Of a stretch of DNA of 15,049 bases, positions 1-6,645 are shown in pieces. Source of the DNA: an uncultured Lachnospiraceae bacterium. Its GTDB lineage: Bacteria; Bacillota; Clostridia; Lachnospirales; Lachnospiraceae. The stretch is from the NCBI GenBank assembly GCA_905235345.1, contig CAJOLO010000080.1, positions 1 to 15,049 on the forward strand, read 5' to 3'. Position 1 is the first letter of the stretch. Each line of letters starts with the position of its first letter. The notes beneath the pieces were generated by a model that did no database searches, was not told the DNA's origin, and saw only the letters and a program-made list of their open reading frames with translations. The translations under genes and the position numbers were made by a program.

Positions 1-151
1 GCACGCTTTCGCTGCTTGTCGCACGCAGCGGTACATAATGCACCAAAATACGGTGCATAAGTACCGGCGGCTCCAAAGCACCTGTTTATGGAATCTGTAG
101 AATATGTACAATCCAATATACATTATTAATAAGTTTCGCAATCACCTATAT
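1..151. repeat. Half of a MITE-like inverted-repeat element (right terminal repeat plus core)
   Basis: Bases 1-41 are identical to 15009-15049. Bases 86-113 and 131-150 match the reverse complement of 14978-15003 and 14943-14962: 18 of 20 bases agree at the outer end, and the inner block differs by about one mismatch and one indel. The piece therefore holds the core and right terminal inverted repeat of an element whose left half lies at the other end of the window. The core has two hairpins: CGCTGC 10-15 with GCAGCG 25-30, and CGGTAC 29-34 plus ATGCACC 38-44 with GGTGCAT 52-58 plus GTACCG 61-66. No coding sequence is seen. TA-rich outer ends would suit an IS630/mariner-type MITE, but that is inference. 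Confidence 0.75.
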
Positions 152-188
152 AAGTTTCATATCATATGCGTTGCCGACTAAGTTGATA

Positions 189-704
189 TTACTGCTTTGT
201 ATCGAAGGAAGATCTGGCACTTCCAAGTGTAGCCCCGCTGTAAGACGCCCCACTGTAATTAGCCGTTTCCGGTACCTGATTAAGCGACTGTACCAGATTA
301 ATAGAATACTCCGTCATCTCTAAGGCTTCCTTCAAAAGCTCCTGATTATGCAGATTAATTCTTCTAAGCTCTTCAACCTGCTTTACCATCTTATCCTTAA
401 CAACAATTAAAGGATGCTGAAATTCCGGCTGTTTCTCCATCGCATGAATGACTTCCGAAACAGTAATGGTATTCGCATCCTTTCCTAATACCGTTGCAAT
501 CTCTGTAAGAGCCTTATCTCTCTTATGAGATACCGCTGTGATATCATCCACTATTTTCTGCTCTCTTGCATTCGCTTCTGCAAGACGCTTAAGATCATTT
601 GCCACGATCACCGGAGTCTTATTAAGTGACTCTTCTGTCAAAAGCTCATAAAGATTACTCTCTTCCTCCAGGACCGATATCAGATTTTCAATTAAACTCG
701 CCAT
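189..704 (-). CDS. flgN: FlgN-family flagellar export chaperone
   Basis: This 171-residue, almost wholly helical protein fits the FlgN family, cytoplasmic chaperones that hold the hook-filament junction proteins FlgK and FlgL for the flagellar type III export gate. The N-terminal half is rich in heptad-like charged helices (LISVLEEESNLYELLTEES and following). The C-terminal tail, from about residue 145, is Gly/Ser/Tyr-rich and probably disordered. The start is ATG at 702-704, preceded by AAGGTAGGAG (711-720). It lies 23 bp after flgM, in the order known from the B. subtilis com/flagellar locus, so it is probably co-transcribed from the flgM promoter. In that order flgK should follow, but here the inverted-repeat element begins about 38 bp beyond the stop. 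Family assignment is firm; the client proteins are inferred. Confidence 0.9.
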   Translation of the reverse strand: MASLIENLISVLEEESNLYELLTEESLNKTPVIVANDLKRLAEANAREQKIVDDITAVSHKRDKALTEIATVLGKDANTITVSEVIHAMEKQPEFQHPLIVVKDKMVKQVEELRRINLHNQELLKEALEMTEYSINLVQSLNQVPETANYSGASYSGATLGSARSSFDTKQ

Positions 705-727
705 CCGAATCTCCTACCTTATCTCCG

Positions 728-1015
728 TTAAACAGACTTTTCCGCATATGCCGCAATAAGTTTATCTGCAAAGTTTTCAGAGCTTACCTGATATGTTCCG
801 TTCTCAATACTTGCAGAAAGTGCCTGAACTTTATCCTCTCTTATATCCGGAACATTCTTAAGCGCATTCCTGGCTATCTGCATATCTTTACCGACATTAG
901 AAAATGAAACCTTATCCAATGTAGATGTTTTATTGACTGAATTAGTATTATATCCTTTTGAAATCTTCTGATTTCCATAAATTTGAGAAACCTGATTATA
1001 AGCTCCAACTCTCAT
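728..1015 (-). CDS. flgM: FlgM, anti-sigma-28 factor
   Basis: This 95-residue protein has the FlgM layout: a short, variable, probably unfolded N-terminus and a conserved C-terminal half (about residues 35-92) that binds the flagellar sigma factor. Seen directly are DKVSFSNVGKDMQIARNALK, then DIREDKVQALSASIENGTYQ and ENFADKLI, the family signature. In known systems FlgM holds sigma-28 (SigD/FliA) inactive until the hook-basal body is finished, then is secreted through it. The start is ATG 1013-1015 with a strong AAGGAGGAT (1024-1032). A sigma-28-like promoter at 1081-1108 lies just upstream, implying feedback control of its own target. flgN follows immediately. No defect is visible. Confidence 0.95.
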   Translation of the reverse strand: MRVGAYNQVSQIYGNQKISKGYNTNSVNKTSTLDKVSFSNVGKDMQIARNALKNVPDIREDKVQALSASIENGTYQVSSENFADKLIAAYAEKSV

Positions 1016-1080
1016 GATTTCATCATCCTCCTTAAGATCTTATATATTTTATTATGTTTTTATTATTTAACTCATTATCT

Positions 1081-1108
1081 ATATCGAGCAATTAATCTCA
1101 TTTCTTTA
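1081..1108 (-). promoter_or_regulatory. Sigma-28 (SigD)-type promoter of flgM-flgN
   Basis: On the minus strand a TAAA box (1105-1108) is followed after 16 bases by CTCGATAT (1081-1088). The SigD/FliA consensus is TAAA-N15-GCCGATAT, so the -35 is perfect and the -10 matches 6 of 8, including the whole CGATAT core. It would give a leader of about 55-60 nt before flgM. The spacing is one base longer than ideal. Confidence 0.65.
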
Positions 1109-1191
1109 TAGCAATCAGAAAATTTAAACCAAAAATATCCTTTCGCATCCTTACATACTTTCACCACAGACTAACGGCATACCCGTCATAC

Positions 1192-1230
1192 TCAAACAAA
1201 AAGCTGCCGAAATCTTATAATTCCGACAGC
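1192..1230 (-). terminator. Rho-independent terminator after yvyF
   Basis: On the minus strand GCTGTCGGAA (1221-1230) pairs over 10 bp, with two G-U pairs, with TTTCGGCAGC (1203-1212) across an 8-nt loop, followed by TTTTTGTTTG. The hairpin begins 20 bases past the yvyF stop and separates recD2-comFC-yvyF from the flgM promoter. Confidence 0.85.
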
Positions 1231-1250
1231 CAATATAACAACTATGTCAA

Positions 1251-1652
1251 TTAATTATCGAGGAAACGCATTCTCGCCGCTTCTCTATGCTTTCTGGCTA
1301 CATATGAATCATCAGTCTTATACATATCATTGGCAGCCCCTATCAGATTATCTTTACACTTCTGACAAAGTCTTCCCGATCTTATCATGGCACCACAGCT
1401 TTCGCAATCAATTCCGACTCCGGAACTCTCTGAAAATGAAAGTCTTTCCTCGCGAATCCAACGCTGGATCTGCTTTGCACTGACCTCATTGGCTTCCGCC
1501 ACCTGAGTTATACCCTCGTCAGGATGATCCTCCACATACTTCTTGACCTCCTGAAACTTCTCCTCAAGCTTATCTTTACAGCTCGGGCAGATGTTAGGTC
1601 CTGTTAAATAATTAAAAATTCTCTTACACTGTCTACACGTTCTTACCTCCAT
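1251..1652 (-). CDS. yvyF: YvyF-family flagellar operon protein (zinc-ribbon/HTH)
   Basis: This 133-residue protein matches the YvyF / TIGR03826 family found beside flgM in Firmicutes. It has an N-terminal CxxC pair (Cys6/Cys9, Cys22/Cys25), a central helix-turn-helix (about 47-70, with GITQVAEANEVSAKQIQRWI), and a C-terminal zinc ribbon (Cys83/86, Cys96/99). The open frame extends to 1706, but ATG 1650-1652 is preferred: it has GGAGG (1661-1665) at proper spacing and the protein begins like its relatives (MEVRTCRQC). The role is not well defined; a regulatory or nucleic-acid-binding function in motility control is inferred from the domains and place. It lies 103 bp after comFC and ends at a strong terminator. 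Confidence 0.85.
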   Translation of the reverse strand: MEVRTCRQCKRIFNYLTGPNICPSCKDKLEEKFQEVKKYVEDHPDEGITQVAEANEVSAKQIQRWIREERLSFSESSGVGIDCESCGAMIRSGRLCQKCKDNLIGAANDMYKTDDSYVARKHREAARMRFLDN

Positions 1653-1755
1653 ATTAACTACCTCCCTGCTACATAATAACCCCATACTGCTACTGCATAA
1701 TACCACGGTGGCTTCCGGTAATCACCATGATCACGCCAATGTGCATTCAATCCGC

Positions 1756-2472
1756 TTACCTGTCAAACCCTCTGCCAATAGCTACGCTTACACAATAAAC
1801 TTCTTTCACGCCTCCCTGCAAAAGAGTACTTGTACATGCCTCCATAGTCGCTCCACTGGTATATATATCATCTACCAATAATACTTTACTTAATTTTACA
1901 CCATTTTCGCTGATATTAAAAGCATTTTTTAGATTTTTCATCCTTTCCTTATCGTCCAGTTCTTTCTGCGGATTTGTATCGGTATTTCTCTCAAGATAAT
2001 TGCCGTAAACCGATATATCCAGCCTCTTTCCAAGTTCTCTTGCTATAAGTTCGGCCTGATTATACCCCCGCACCTTTTTCTTATGTGAGTGAACAGGCAC
2101 CGGCACAATTCCATCAACCGCAAGCCGCCTTAACTCATGACCATACATCTTCATGATGCAGTCACTGTAAAATACAGCATATTCACGCTGATTCTTATAT
2201 TTAAACTGATACAATGAATCCTTGACCGCACCCTCGTAAGCAAATACCGGATAACATCTTTCAAAGCTTTTCTTAATTCTTTCACAATCACCGCAATACT
2301 CAGCCTCTGCATTTGAAATCGTCTTCCCGCATTTTAAACATACCGGTTTTTCAATCCACACAAGCTCTTTATCACAATTATCACACACCCACTTATCTCC
2401 ATAGGCCCTTACTTCCCCGCACAAAGGACATCTTCTCGGAAATACCAGATCTATTATGCTGTTTCTCCTCAT
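1756..2472 (-). CDS. comFC: ComF-family amidophosphoribosyltransferase-like competence protein
   Basis: This 238-residue protein has the ComFC/GntX architecture. An N-terminal double zinc ribbon (Cys15/18, Cys30/33, Cys45/48, Cys60/63) precedes a type I phosphoribosyltransferase fold with the PRPP loop VLLVDDIYTSGAT (197-209) and the basic stretch HKKKVRGYNQAELIA. In naturally competent bacteria ComFC works with the ComFA helicase in uptake and handling of incoming single-stranded DNA; many non-competent species keep it with unclear function. The start is ATG 2470-2472 with an AGGTG-type site just upstream. It lies between recD2 and yvyF, so the usual comFA place upstream is taken by a different DNA helicase. 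It is intact and of usual length. Confidence 0.92.
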   Translation of the reverse strand: MRRNSIIDLVFPRRCPLCGEVRAYGDKWVCDNCDKELVWIEKPVCLKCGKTISNAEAEYCGDCERIKKSFERCYPVFAYEGAVKDSLYQFKYKNQREYAVFYSDCIMKMYGHELRRLAVDGIVPVPVHSHKKKVRGYNQAELIARELGKRLDISVYGNYLERNTDTNPQKELDDKERMKNLKNAFNISENGVKLSKVLLVDDIYTSGATMEACTSTLLQGGVKEVYCVSVAIGRGFDR

Positions 2473-2497
2473 CTATTCACCTGCCATATAACTTATT

Positions 2498-2686
2498 TCA
2501 ATTGCTTCTCCCACAAAACTTTGTGCGAAATCTCTTGCGATAACATATCATGCATTCCTGCTGATGAATATGCTTAAGCTTATCTGACATCTTCATCTGC
2601 AAGCACCTGCACAATTTCATACCTCTTTTAACTCGGGCTAAGCGTTCATAGTATCGCCACCGCTGCAAGCATTTGCACAATTTCAC
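2498..2686 (-). CDS. Doubtful small ORF over a 66-bp duplication
   Basis: A 62-codon frame starts with GTG 2684-2686, overlapping the recD2 stop by about 3 bases. Its first part consists of two copies of a 22-codon unit (MKLCKCLQ... and MKLCRCLQ...), created by a direct DNA repeat. The remainder is basic and holds CMICYRKRF and RTKFCGRSN. I recognise no family. An alternative start gives MSDKLKHIHQQ (about 30 residues). The lack of a clear ribosome binding site for the shorter form and the repeat origin of the longer form make it quite possibly non-coding spacer between recD2 and comFC. Confidence 0.2.
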   Translation of the reverse strand: MKLCKCLQRWRYYERLARVKRGMKLCRCLQMKMSDKLKHIHQQECMICYRKRFRTKFCGRSN

Positions 2687-2698
2687 ACCTCTTTTAAC
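2597..2698. repeat. Direct duplication (36 bp, 66-bp period) at the recD2 3' end
   Basis: Bases 2597-2632 and 2663-2698 agree at 33 of 36 positions. The second copy includes the last codons and stop of recD2; the first lies wholly in the spacer. The period of 66 bp is a multiple of three. It looks like a local tandem duplication. Confidence 0.8.
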
Positions 2699-4971
2699 CT
2701 CTGCTCCAGGGATGAATACCTCTTCTGTTCATCATTATTCTTAATCATATTCCCCACCATATATCCGTCGCCCGCTATGACCACGCAGTTTTTAGCTCTT
2801 GTCACAGCAGTATATAACAGATTCCTGTTCATAAGGACCTTCGGTCCGCTAAGTATGGGCATAACAACTGCCGGATATTCGCTTCCCTGAGATTTATGAA
2901 TGGTAATAGCGTACGAAAGCTCCAGCTCATCTAACAGATTATACGGATACCTGACCTCCTTGTCATCATCAAAGATAACAATAATTTCCTCATTGTATTC
3001 ATCAATCTCCTTAACCACACCCATGTCCCCGTTAAATATCCCCATTCCTTCTTCAGCACGAAATCGTCCCTTCTGACTATAGACACACCATTCAAGCTTA
3101 TAATTATTGCGAATCTGCATGACTTTATCGCCTTCTCTTATGATCGTCCCATCAGAAAGCTCCTTCTCCTTCTTATCGGGCGATTGTGGATTAAGCACCT
3201 GTTGAAGCTCCTTATTGATCGCGTTGACTCCCAAAGGGCCGTTCCTCATCGGAGTAAGCACTTGAATTTCCGAAGAATCACACTTAACAAACGGCGGCAG
3301 TTTTCTTGAAACAAGCTCACCGACCTCCTTCAATATGCTCTTCACATCATTTCTAGGAACATAGAAGAAATCATTGCTTTTATTATCAAGAAGAATAGGT
3401 TCCCCATTATTAATCTTATGTGCATTCTCAACGATTGAACTTCCATTCTCCTGCCGGAATATCCTTTTCAAAGAAACCACAGGAATTCTTCCCGAACGGA
3501 TTATGTCCTTCAACACATTACCTGCACCTACAGACGGCAGCTGATCTTTGTCACCTACCAGCACCAGATGAGCACCATACGGCACCGCCTGCATCAGCGC
3601 ATACATAAGAGCCTGATCAACCATAGACATTTCATCTATTATTATAACATCCGCTTCCAAAGGATTGCCTGCATTTCTTTCAAAATGTGCTGACGCATCA
3701 ACATTATCTTCCGACACTCCCCCCGAAAGTTCCAGCAATCTGTGTATGGTCTGTGCAGGATGCCCTGTGGCTTCGGTCATTCTCTTTGCAGCTCTTCCGG
3801 TTGGTGCAGCCAGCAAAAGCTCACAGCCCTCTGTCTCAAAATATTTTATTATAGCATTGATGGTTGTTGTCTTTCCTGTTCCCGGTCCTCCGGTAATAAC
3901 AGTCACTCCGTTTCTTGCAGCCTCTCTCACTGCCTCTTTCTGCATATCATCAAGATTTATACATATATTCTTTTCAATAACACTTATCTTATTGTCGAGC
4001 GAAGAAAGCTCATCCGACTTCCCGGCAGTTGCGCATGTCTCCATGAGTCTGATCGCAGTATTAACCTCCTGCTTATAATTATACGGAGAATATACAATTT
4101 CTTCATCCCCAAGCTTCTTTATCACTATTTTTTTATCAACATTAAGATTATCAATCTGCACATTAATAGCTTCAACCGATACTATATCACCGGCTCCGTT
4201 ATCATATATATTGTCATAACCGGCATCACCTGAATTATTATTTTCCAACAGTTGCCCTGTCCAATTGACCAAAAGTGGTCTGGGCAAATATATGTGACCA
4301 ATGCCTGTAGCCTGGCTAAGAGCATAAAGCAGTGCCGCTCTTATACGAAATTCCGAAAGAATTCCTATTCCGCCATGCATTGCTATCGCATCCGCTTTCT
4401 TAAAACCGACTCCACTAATGTCTTCTGCTATACGATAAGGATTCTCTTTTACTATGCTGTAAAGCCTCGATCCATATTCTGTATATATCTTTACCGCCAA
4501 AGCTGAAGAAATACCATATTTCGCAAGGAATATAAGAGCTTCCCTCATCTCTTGTTTTTCAACAAACTGCACTCCGATCTCATTAGCCTTTCTCTCGGAT
4601 ATCCCTTTTATTTCCGCAAGTCTTTCCGGTTCCTCTTCGATTATTCTGAATGCATCCATGCCGAATTTCTTTATGATTCGCTTAGCCATTATCTCGCCAA
4701 CGCCCTTAATGGCACCGGAACCCAGATATCTTTCCATGCTGTATAAATCACCGGGCATGCTCATCTCATATTCCTCTACAACGAACTGCATTCCATACTG
4801 TCGGTTTTCTTTATACTCTCCCGTAACCTTGACATACATTCCCTCCTCAATCCCTGAAAGGTAGCCTGTCATGGTTTCGTCATCACCATCATCTGTTTCT
4901 ATCGCAAAAACAACGAACTGGTTATCAGTATTTTTATAAATTATCTTTGATATAACGCCTTGTTTGTCCAT
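2683..4971 (-). CDS. recD2: RecD2-family ATP-dependent DNA helicase
   Basis: This 762-residue protein is a RecD2 (RecD/TraA-like superfamily 1B, 5'-3') helicase. The N-terminal OB-like domain (about 1-75) and helix-hairpin-helix segments (GSGAIKGVGEIMAKRI at 84-99, and about 122-132 and 182-196) are the extension that separates RecD2 from RecD of RecBCD. Helicase motifs in order: Walker A GGPGTGKT 361-368, Walker B IIIDEMSM 443-450, motif III GDKDQLPSVG 473-482, TPMRNGPLG 573-581, AITIHKSQGSEYP 688-700, LLYTAVTRAK 718-727. RecD2 acts alone, without RecBC, in DNA repair and replication-fork upkeep. The start ATG 4969-4971 has AGAGAGGA upstream. comFC follows after 210 bp and may share its transcript. 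Residues 245-330 form a poorly conserved insert-like linker. It is intact. Confidence 0.95.
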   Translation of the reverse strand: MDKQGVISKIIYKNTDNQFVVFAIETDDGDDETMTGYLSGIEEGMYVKVTGEYKENRQYGMQFVVEEYEMSMPGDLYSMERYLGSGAIKGVGEIMAKRIIKKFGMDAFRIIEEEPERLAEIKGISERKANEIGVQFVEKQEMREALIFLAKYGISSALAVKIYTEYGSRLYSIVKENPYRIAEDISGVGFKKADAIAMHGGIGILSEFRIRAALLYALSQATGIGHIYLPRPLLVNWTGQLLENNNSGDAGYDNIYDNGAGDIVSVEAINVQIDNLNVDKKIVIKKLGDEEIVYSPYNYKQEVNTAIRLMETCATAGKSDELSSLDNKISVIEKNICINLDDMQKEAVREAARNGVTVITGGPGTGKTTTINAIIKYFETEGCELLLAAPTGRAAKRMTEATGHPAQTIHRLLELSGGVSEDNVDASAHFERNAGNPLEADVIIIDEMSMVDQALMYALMQAVPYGAHLVLVGDKDQLPSVGAGNVLKDIIRSGRIPVVSLKRIFRQENGSSIVENAHKINNGEPILLDNKSNDFFYVPRNDVKSILKEVGELVSRKLPPFVKCDSSEIQVLTPMRNGPLGVNAINKELQQVLNPQSPDKKEKELSDGTIIREGDKVMQIRNNYKLEWCVYSQKGRFRAEEGMGIFNGDMGVVKEIDEYNEEIIVIFDDDKEVRYPYNLLDELELSYAITIHKSQGSEYPAVVMPILSGPKVLMNRNLLYTAVTRAKNCVVIAGDGYMVGNMIKNNDEQKRYSSLEQRLKEV

Positions 4972-5111
4972 TTAATCCTCTCTTTTCACGTCCCGCTGCT
5001 ACATGATTCGATGTGCTATCCGGTAAATCTTCCGTTAAAATGTTCAATCTGAATCCTGATATATTCTCTACACCAGCCATTGTTCAACCAATATCATTTA
5101 TCTCACATGGC

Positions 5112-5140
5112 ATTCTATATTACAGTCATAGCAAAGTCAA
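5112..5140 (-). promoter_or_regulatory. Sigma-A-type promoter of recD2
   Basis: On the minus strand TTGACT (5135-5140), a 17-bp spacer and TAGAAT (5112-5117) each match the vegetative consensus at 5 of 6 positions. The leader to the recD2 start would be about 135 nt. The rest of the 292-bp gap between the divergent genes shows nothing else I can name. Confidence 0.55.
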
Positions 5141-5195
5141 TAGCATGCATAAGTATAACTGCTTGTTATCATAATATATGTATGAGTTAGCAATT

Positions 5196-5225
5196 GTGAC
5201 ATTTACGTTTTATATATTCTATACT
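5196..5225 (+). promoter_or_regulatory. Sigma-A-type promoter of the Xre regulator
   Basis: GTGACA (5196-5201), an 18-bp spacer and TATACT (5220-5225) resemble the vegetative consensus (5 of 6 each). They lie about 40 bp before the start codon, which has TGGAGG (5251-5256). Confidence 0.5.
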
Positions 5226-5263
5226 CTAATACAGTAAAAATAACCAAATCTGGAGGTATTATT

Positions 5264-5569
5264 ATGAACGCCGATGTAGAATCCACATATCCTTCTTTTG
5301 AAAACAGAGACTTGTACGTCGACCTCGGAGAACATATTGCTTTCTATCGAAAACGTGCCAATCTTACCCAGAAGGAATTATCTGAACGCATAAACATTTC
5401 CCGTGCATACCTAAGCAGAATAGAGACTCCAAACGCAAGTCAATCTTTTTCTTTGGAAATATTATTCAATATAAGCCGGGAATTAAAAATTCCGCTAAAA
5501 TACTTTTTTGAACCGTTTCCAAGTCCCCAAAAAAGTGTGTCGATCAGAAAAAACACTAATAATAAATAG
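5264..5569 (+). CDS. Xre-family helix-turn-helix regulator
   Basis: This 101-residue protein is essentially one Cro/C1-type HTH domain (about residues 22-82). Its features are LGEHIAFYRKRANLTQKELS, the turn and recognition helix INISRAYLSRIE, and a closing helix FNISRELKIPLKYFF. A short acidic and aromatic N-terminal arm (1-20) and a basic tail follow the pattern of small stand-alone repressors. The start is ATG 5264-5266 with TGGAGG at good spacing. It stands alone on the plus strand, divergent from recD2 and convergent with the BlaI-like gene. No toxin, phage or conjugation gene is beside it, so its target is unknown. It may regulate itself. Confidence 0.85.
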   Translation: MNADVESTYPSFENRDLYVDLGEHIAFYRKRANLTQKELSERINISRAYLSRIETPNASQSFSLEILFNISRELKIPLKYFFEPFPSPQKSVSIRKNTNNK

Positions 5570-5575
5570 ATTTCT

Positions 5576-5607
5576 AAAGGGCAAAGTACATAGCACTTTG
5601 CCCTTTT
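5576..5607 (+). terminator. Perfect-stem terminator between convergent regulators
   Basis: AAAGGGCAAAGT (5576-5587) pairs perfectly over 12 bp with ACTTTGCCCTTT (5595-5606) across a 7-nt loop, seven bases past the Xre stop. The plus-strand T-run is only four bases. On the minus strand it could also stop read-through from the BlaI-like gene, whose stop lies 88 bp away. Between the two is an AT-only palindrome, TTTTATTATAATAAAA (5623-5638). Confidence 0.75.
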
Positions 5608-5694
5608 ACAGATAATAATATCTTTTATTATAATAAAACATACTGATTCAACAGCGTATTATAAACTTATATTCCGCTCTTATGTAATCACTTA

Positions 5695-6060
5695 TTACAC
5701 TCTACCCTTAGCATCCTCAATATCTTCCGGTGTCAAATCCTTATTGCTTATCATCTCAGCAACAAATTCCGCAACGTCATTGTGATTCCAAAAGCTTATA
5801 TGCTGTTTATACAACTTGCGCCTGTATACACTCTCGGGAACTAAAACCTTATATGTATAAATCTTTCCATTCCTCTGAAGTCTCAGATAATCTTTTCTAA
5901 CAAGTTTAGATAAAAACGTTGATACCGTCTGCGGTTTCCAATCCTTTTGATAAAAGCCGTTGACTCTGTCCACAACATCCGATAATACCGGTTCCTTCTT
6001 GCAATCCCATATTGCTTTCATAACCAGCTCTTCACTCTCTGTCAATTTCTCAACCTTCAT
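5695..6060 (-). CDS. BlaI/MecI/CopY-family winged-helix repressor
   Basis: This 121-residue protein is a full-length member of the BlaI/MecI/CopY penicillinase-repressor family. The start KLTESEELVMKAIW, the recognition segment WKPQTVSTFLSKLVRKDYL (41-59) and the wing LQRNGKIYTYKVLV are typical, followed by a C-terminal dimerisation helix region. In classical systems a membrane metalloprotease sensor (BlaR1/MecR1) cleaves the repressor; none is present here, nor any beta-lactamase or copper pump, so this is an orphan or acts elsewhere. The start is ATG 6058-6060 with GAGAGGAG upstream and a perfect TATAAT at 6089-6094. A TTACAT/ATGTAA inverted pair beside the -10 suggests autoregulation. Confidence 0.9.
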   Translation of the reverse strand: MKVEKLTESEELVMKAIWDCKKEPVLSDVVDRVNGFYQKDWKPQTVSTFLSKLVRKDYLRLQRNGKIYTYKVLVPESVYRRKLYKQHISFWNHNDVAEFVAEMISNKDLTPEDIEDAKGRV

Positions 6061-6088
6061 AATATGCTCCTCTCAAAAAATCCTGACC

Positions 6089-6121
6089 ATTATATTACAT
6101 TAACCAACTAATCTTATGTAA
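6089..6121 (-). promoter_or_regulatory. Promoter and possible operator of the BlaI-like gene
   Basis: The minus strand carries a consensus -10 TATAAT (6089-6094). No good -35 stands at 17 bp. Overlapping the promoter is an inverted pair TTACAT (6095-6100) and ATGTAA (6116-6121) separated by 15 bp. BlaI/MecI operators typically contain TACA/TGTA half sites, so this is a candidate autoregulatory site. Confidence 0.4.
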
Positions 6122-6158
6122 CATATAAGACTTGTAGATTAATAAATTATGATCTGTA

Positions 6159-6515
6159 TTATAACCCATAGTTTCGTTTCATCTGTTGATAAAGCTGATT
6201 AGCAAGACCTATGCCGTCTCCTTGTTCAACCGCCGCCTTAGCATATTCCTGTGTCTGCATTTCCCCAAAATATTCCTTATACATGGATACGTCAGAGTCG
6301 CTATCATCTGCCTTAACAATAGTTTTTTCCATACCTTTGAATATCTGTTCCACAAAATATGCCTCGAATTCTTTACAAGCCTTCATAAGATCCTCTTCCG
6401 ATGTAGTATTATTGACTCCGGATAAGGTCTTTTCCAATGCATCCTTAGAGACATTAGATACATTAGAATAGTAATCACTATAATAACTACTTGAATCAAT
6501 GCCTGTTATAGCCAT
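6159..6515 (-). CDS. flgJ: FlgJ-type flagellar rod-binding protein (no muramidase domain)
   Basis: This 118-residue protein corresponds to the N-terminal rod-binding domain of FlgJ. The core EEDLMKACKEFEAYFVEQIF (40-59), then KGMEKTIVKAD and MYKEYFGEMQTQEYAKAAVE (78-97) and GIGLANQLYQQM are family hallmarks. Enterobacterial FlgJ carries a C-terminal peptidoglycan hydrolase that is absent here; stand-alone rod-binding versions are usual in Clostridia. It is thought to act as the rod cap or scaffold during export in the cell wall. The N-terminus is Ser/Tyr-rich (SSSYYSDYYSN) and lacks a Sec signal, as expected for type III export. The start ATG 6513-6515 has AGGAGG upstream. It is the last gene after mreB-flhO-flhP. 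It is intact. Confidence 0.9.
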   Translation of the reverse strand: MAITGIDSSSYYSDYYSNVSNVSKDALEKTLSGVNNTTSEEDLMKACKEFEAYFVEQIFKGMEKTIVKADDSDSDVSMYKEYFGEMQTQEYAKAAVEQGDGIGLANQLYQQMKRNYGL

Positions 6516-6539
6516 ATAAACCTCCTAATCTATGTATAT

Positions 6540-6569
6540 AGTTTATTACAAAACCACTACACATGTCAA
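6540..6569 (-). promoter_or_regulatory. Possible internal promoter before flgJ
   Basis: On the minus strand a perfect TTGACA (6564-6569) is followed after 18 bp by TAAACT (6540-6545), which fits the -10 at 4 of 6. It lies in the short gap between flhP and flgJ. The weak -10 keeps confidence low. Confidence 0.3.
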
Positions 6570-6581
6570 CATATACTTAAA

Positions 6582-6645
6582 CTATCTACGTAAATTATTA
6601 GCTTGCTGAAGCATCTCATCCGTTGCCTGTATAGCCTTTGAATTC
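6582..6645 (-). pseudogene. flhP: Detached 3' tail of flhP (out of frame)
   Basis: Read in the frame starting at 6644 on the minus strand, this segment encodes NSKAIQATDEMLQQANNLRR and a TAG (6582-6584). This is the conserved C-terminal D0 helix of FlgG-family rod proteins. It is separated from the flhP frame by one small indel near 6644-6648 and so is not read as the sequence stands. Confidence 0.8.

Noticed and set aside
626..907. Plus-strand ORF of 93 codons
   Set aside because: It is antisense to flgN and flgM, both strongly supported.
1653..1706. Upstream start for yvyF (151 residues)
   Set aside because: The extra 18 residues do not look like the family, and ATG 1650-1652 has the proper GGAGG and begins with the conserved Cys motif.
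1657..1755. Possible leader peptide between comFC and yvyF (MHIGVIMVITGS...)
   Set aside because: It has no ribosome binding site, is only 18 codons, and shows no attenuator structure.
3665..4078. Plus-strand ORF of 137 codons
   Set aside because: It lies entirely opposite recD2 in its helicase core, has low-complexity composition and no ribosome binding site; it is a shadow.
3742..4233. Plus-strand ORF of 163 codons
   Set aside because: It is antisense to recD2, Cys/Ser-rich, and overlaps another shadow frame; nothing supports coding.
5623..5638. Perfect 16-bp AT palindrome
   Set aside because: It is A/T only, of a kind expected by chance in such AT-rich spacer, with no linked signal.
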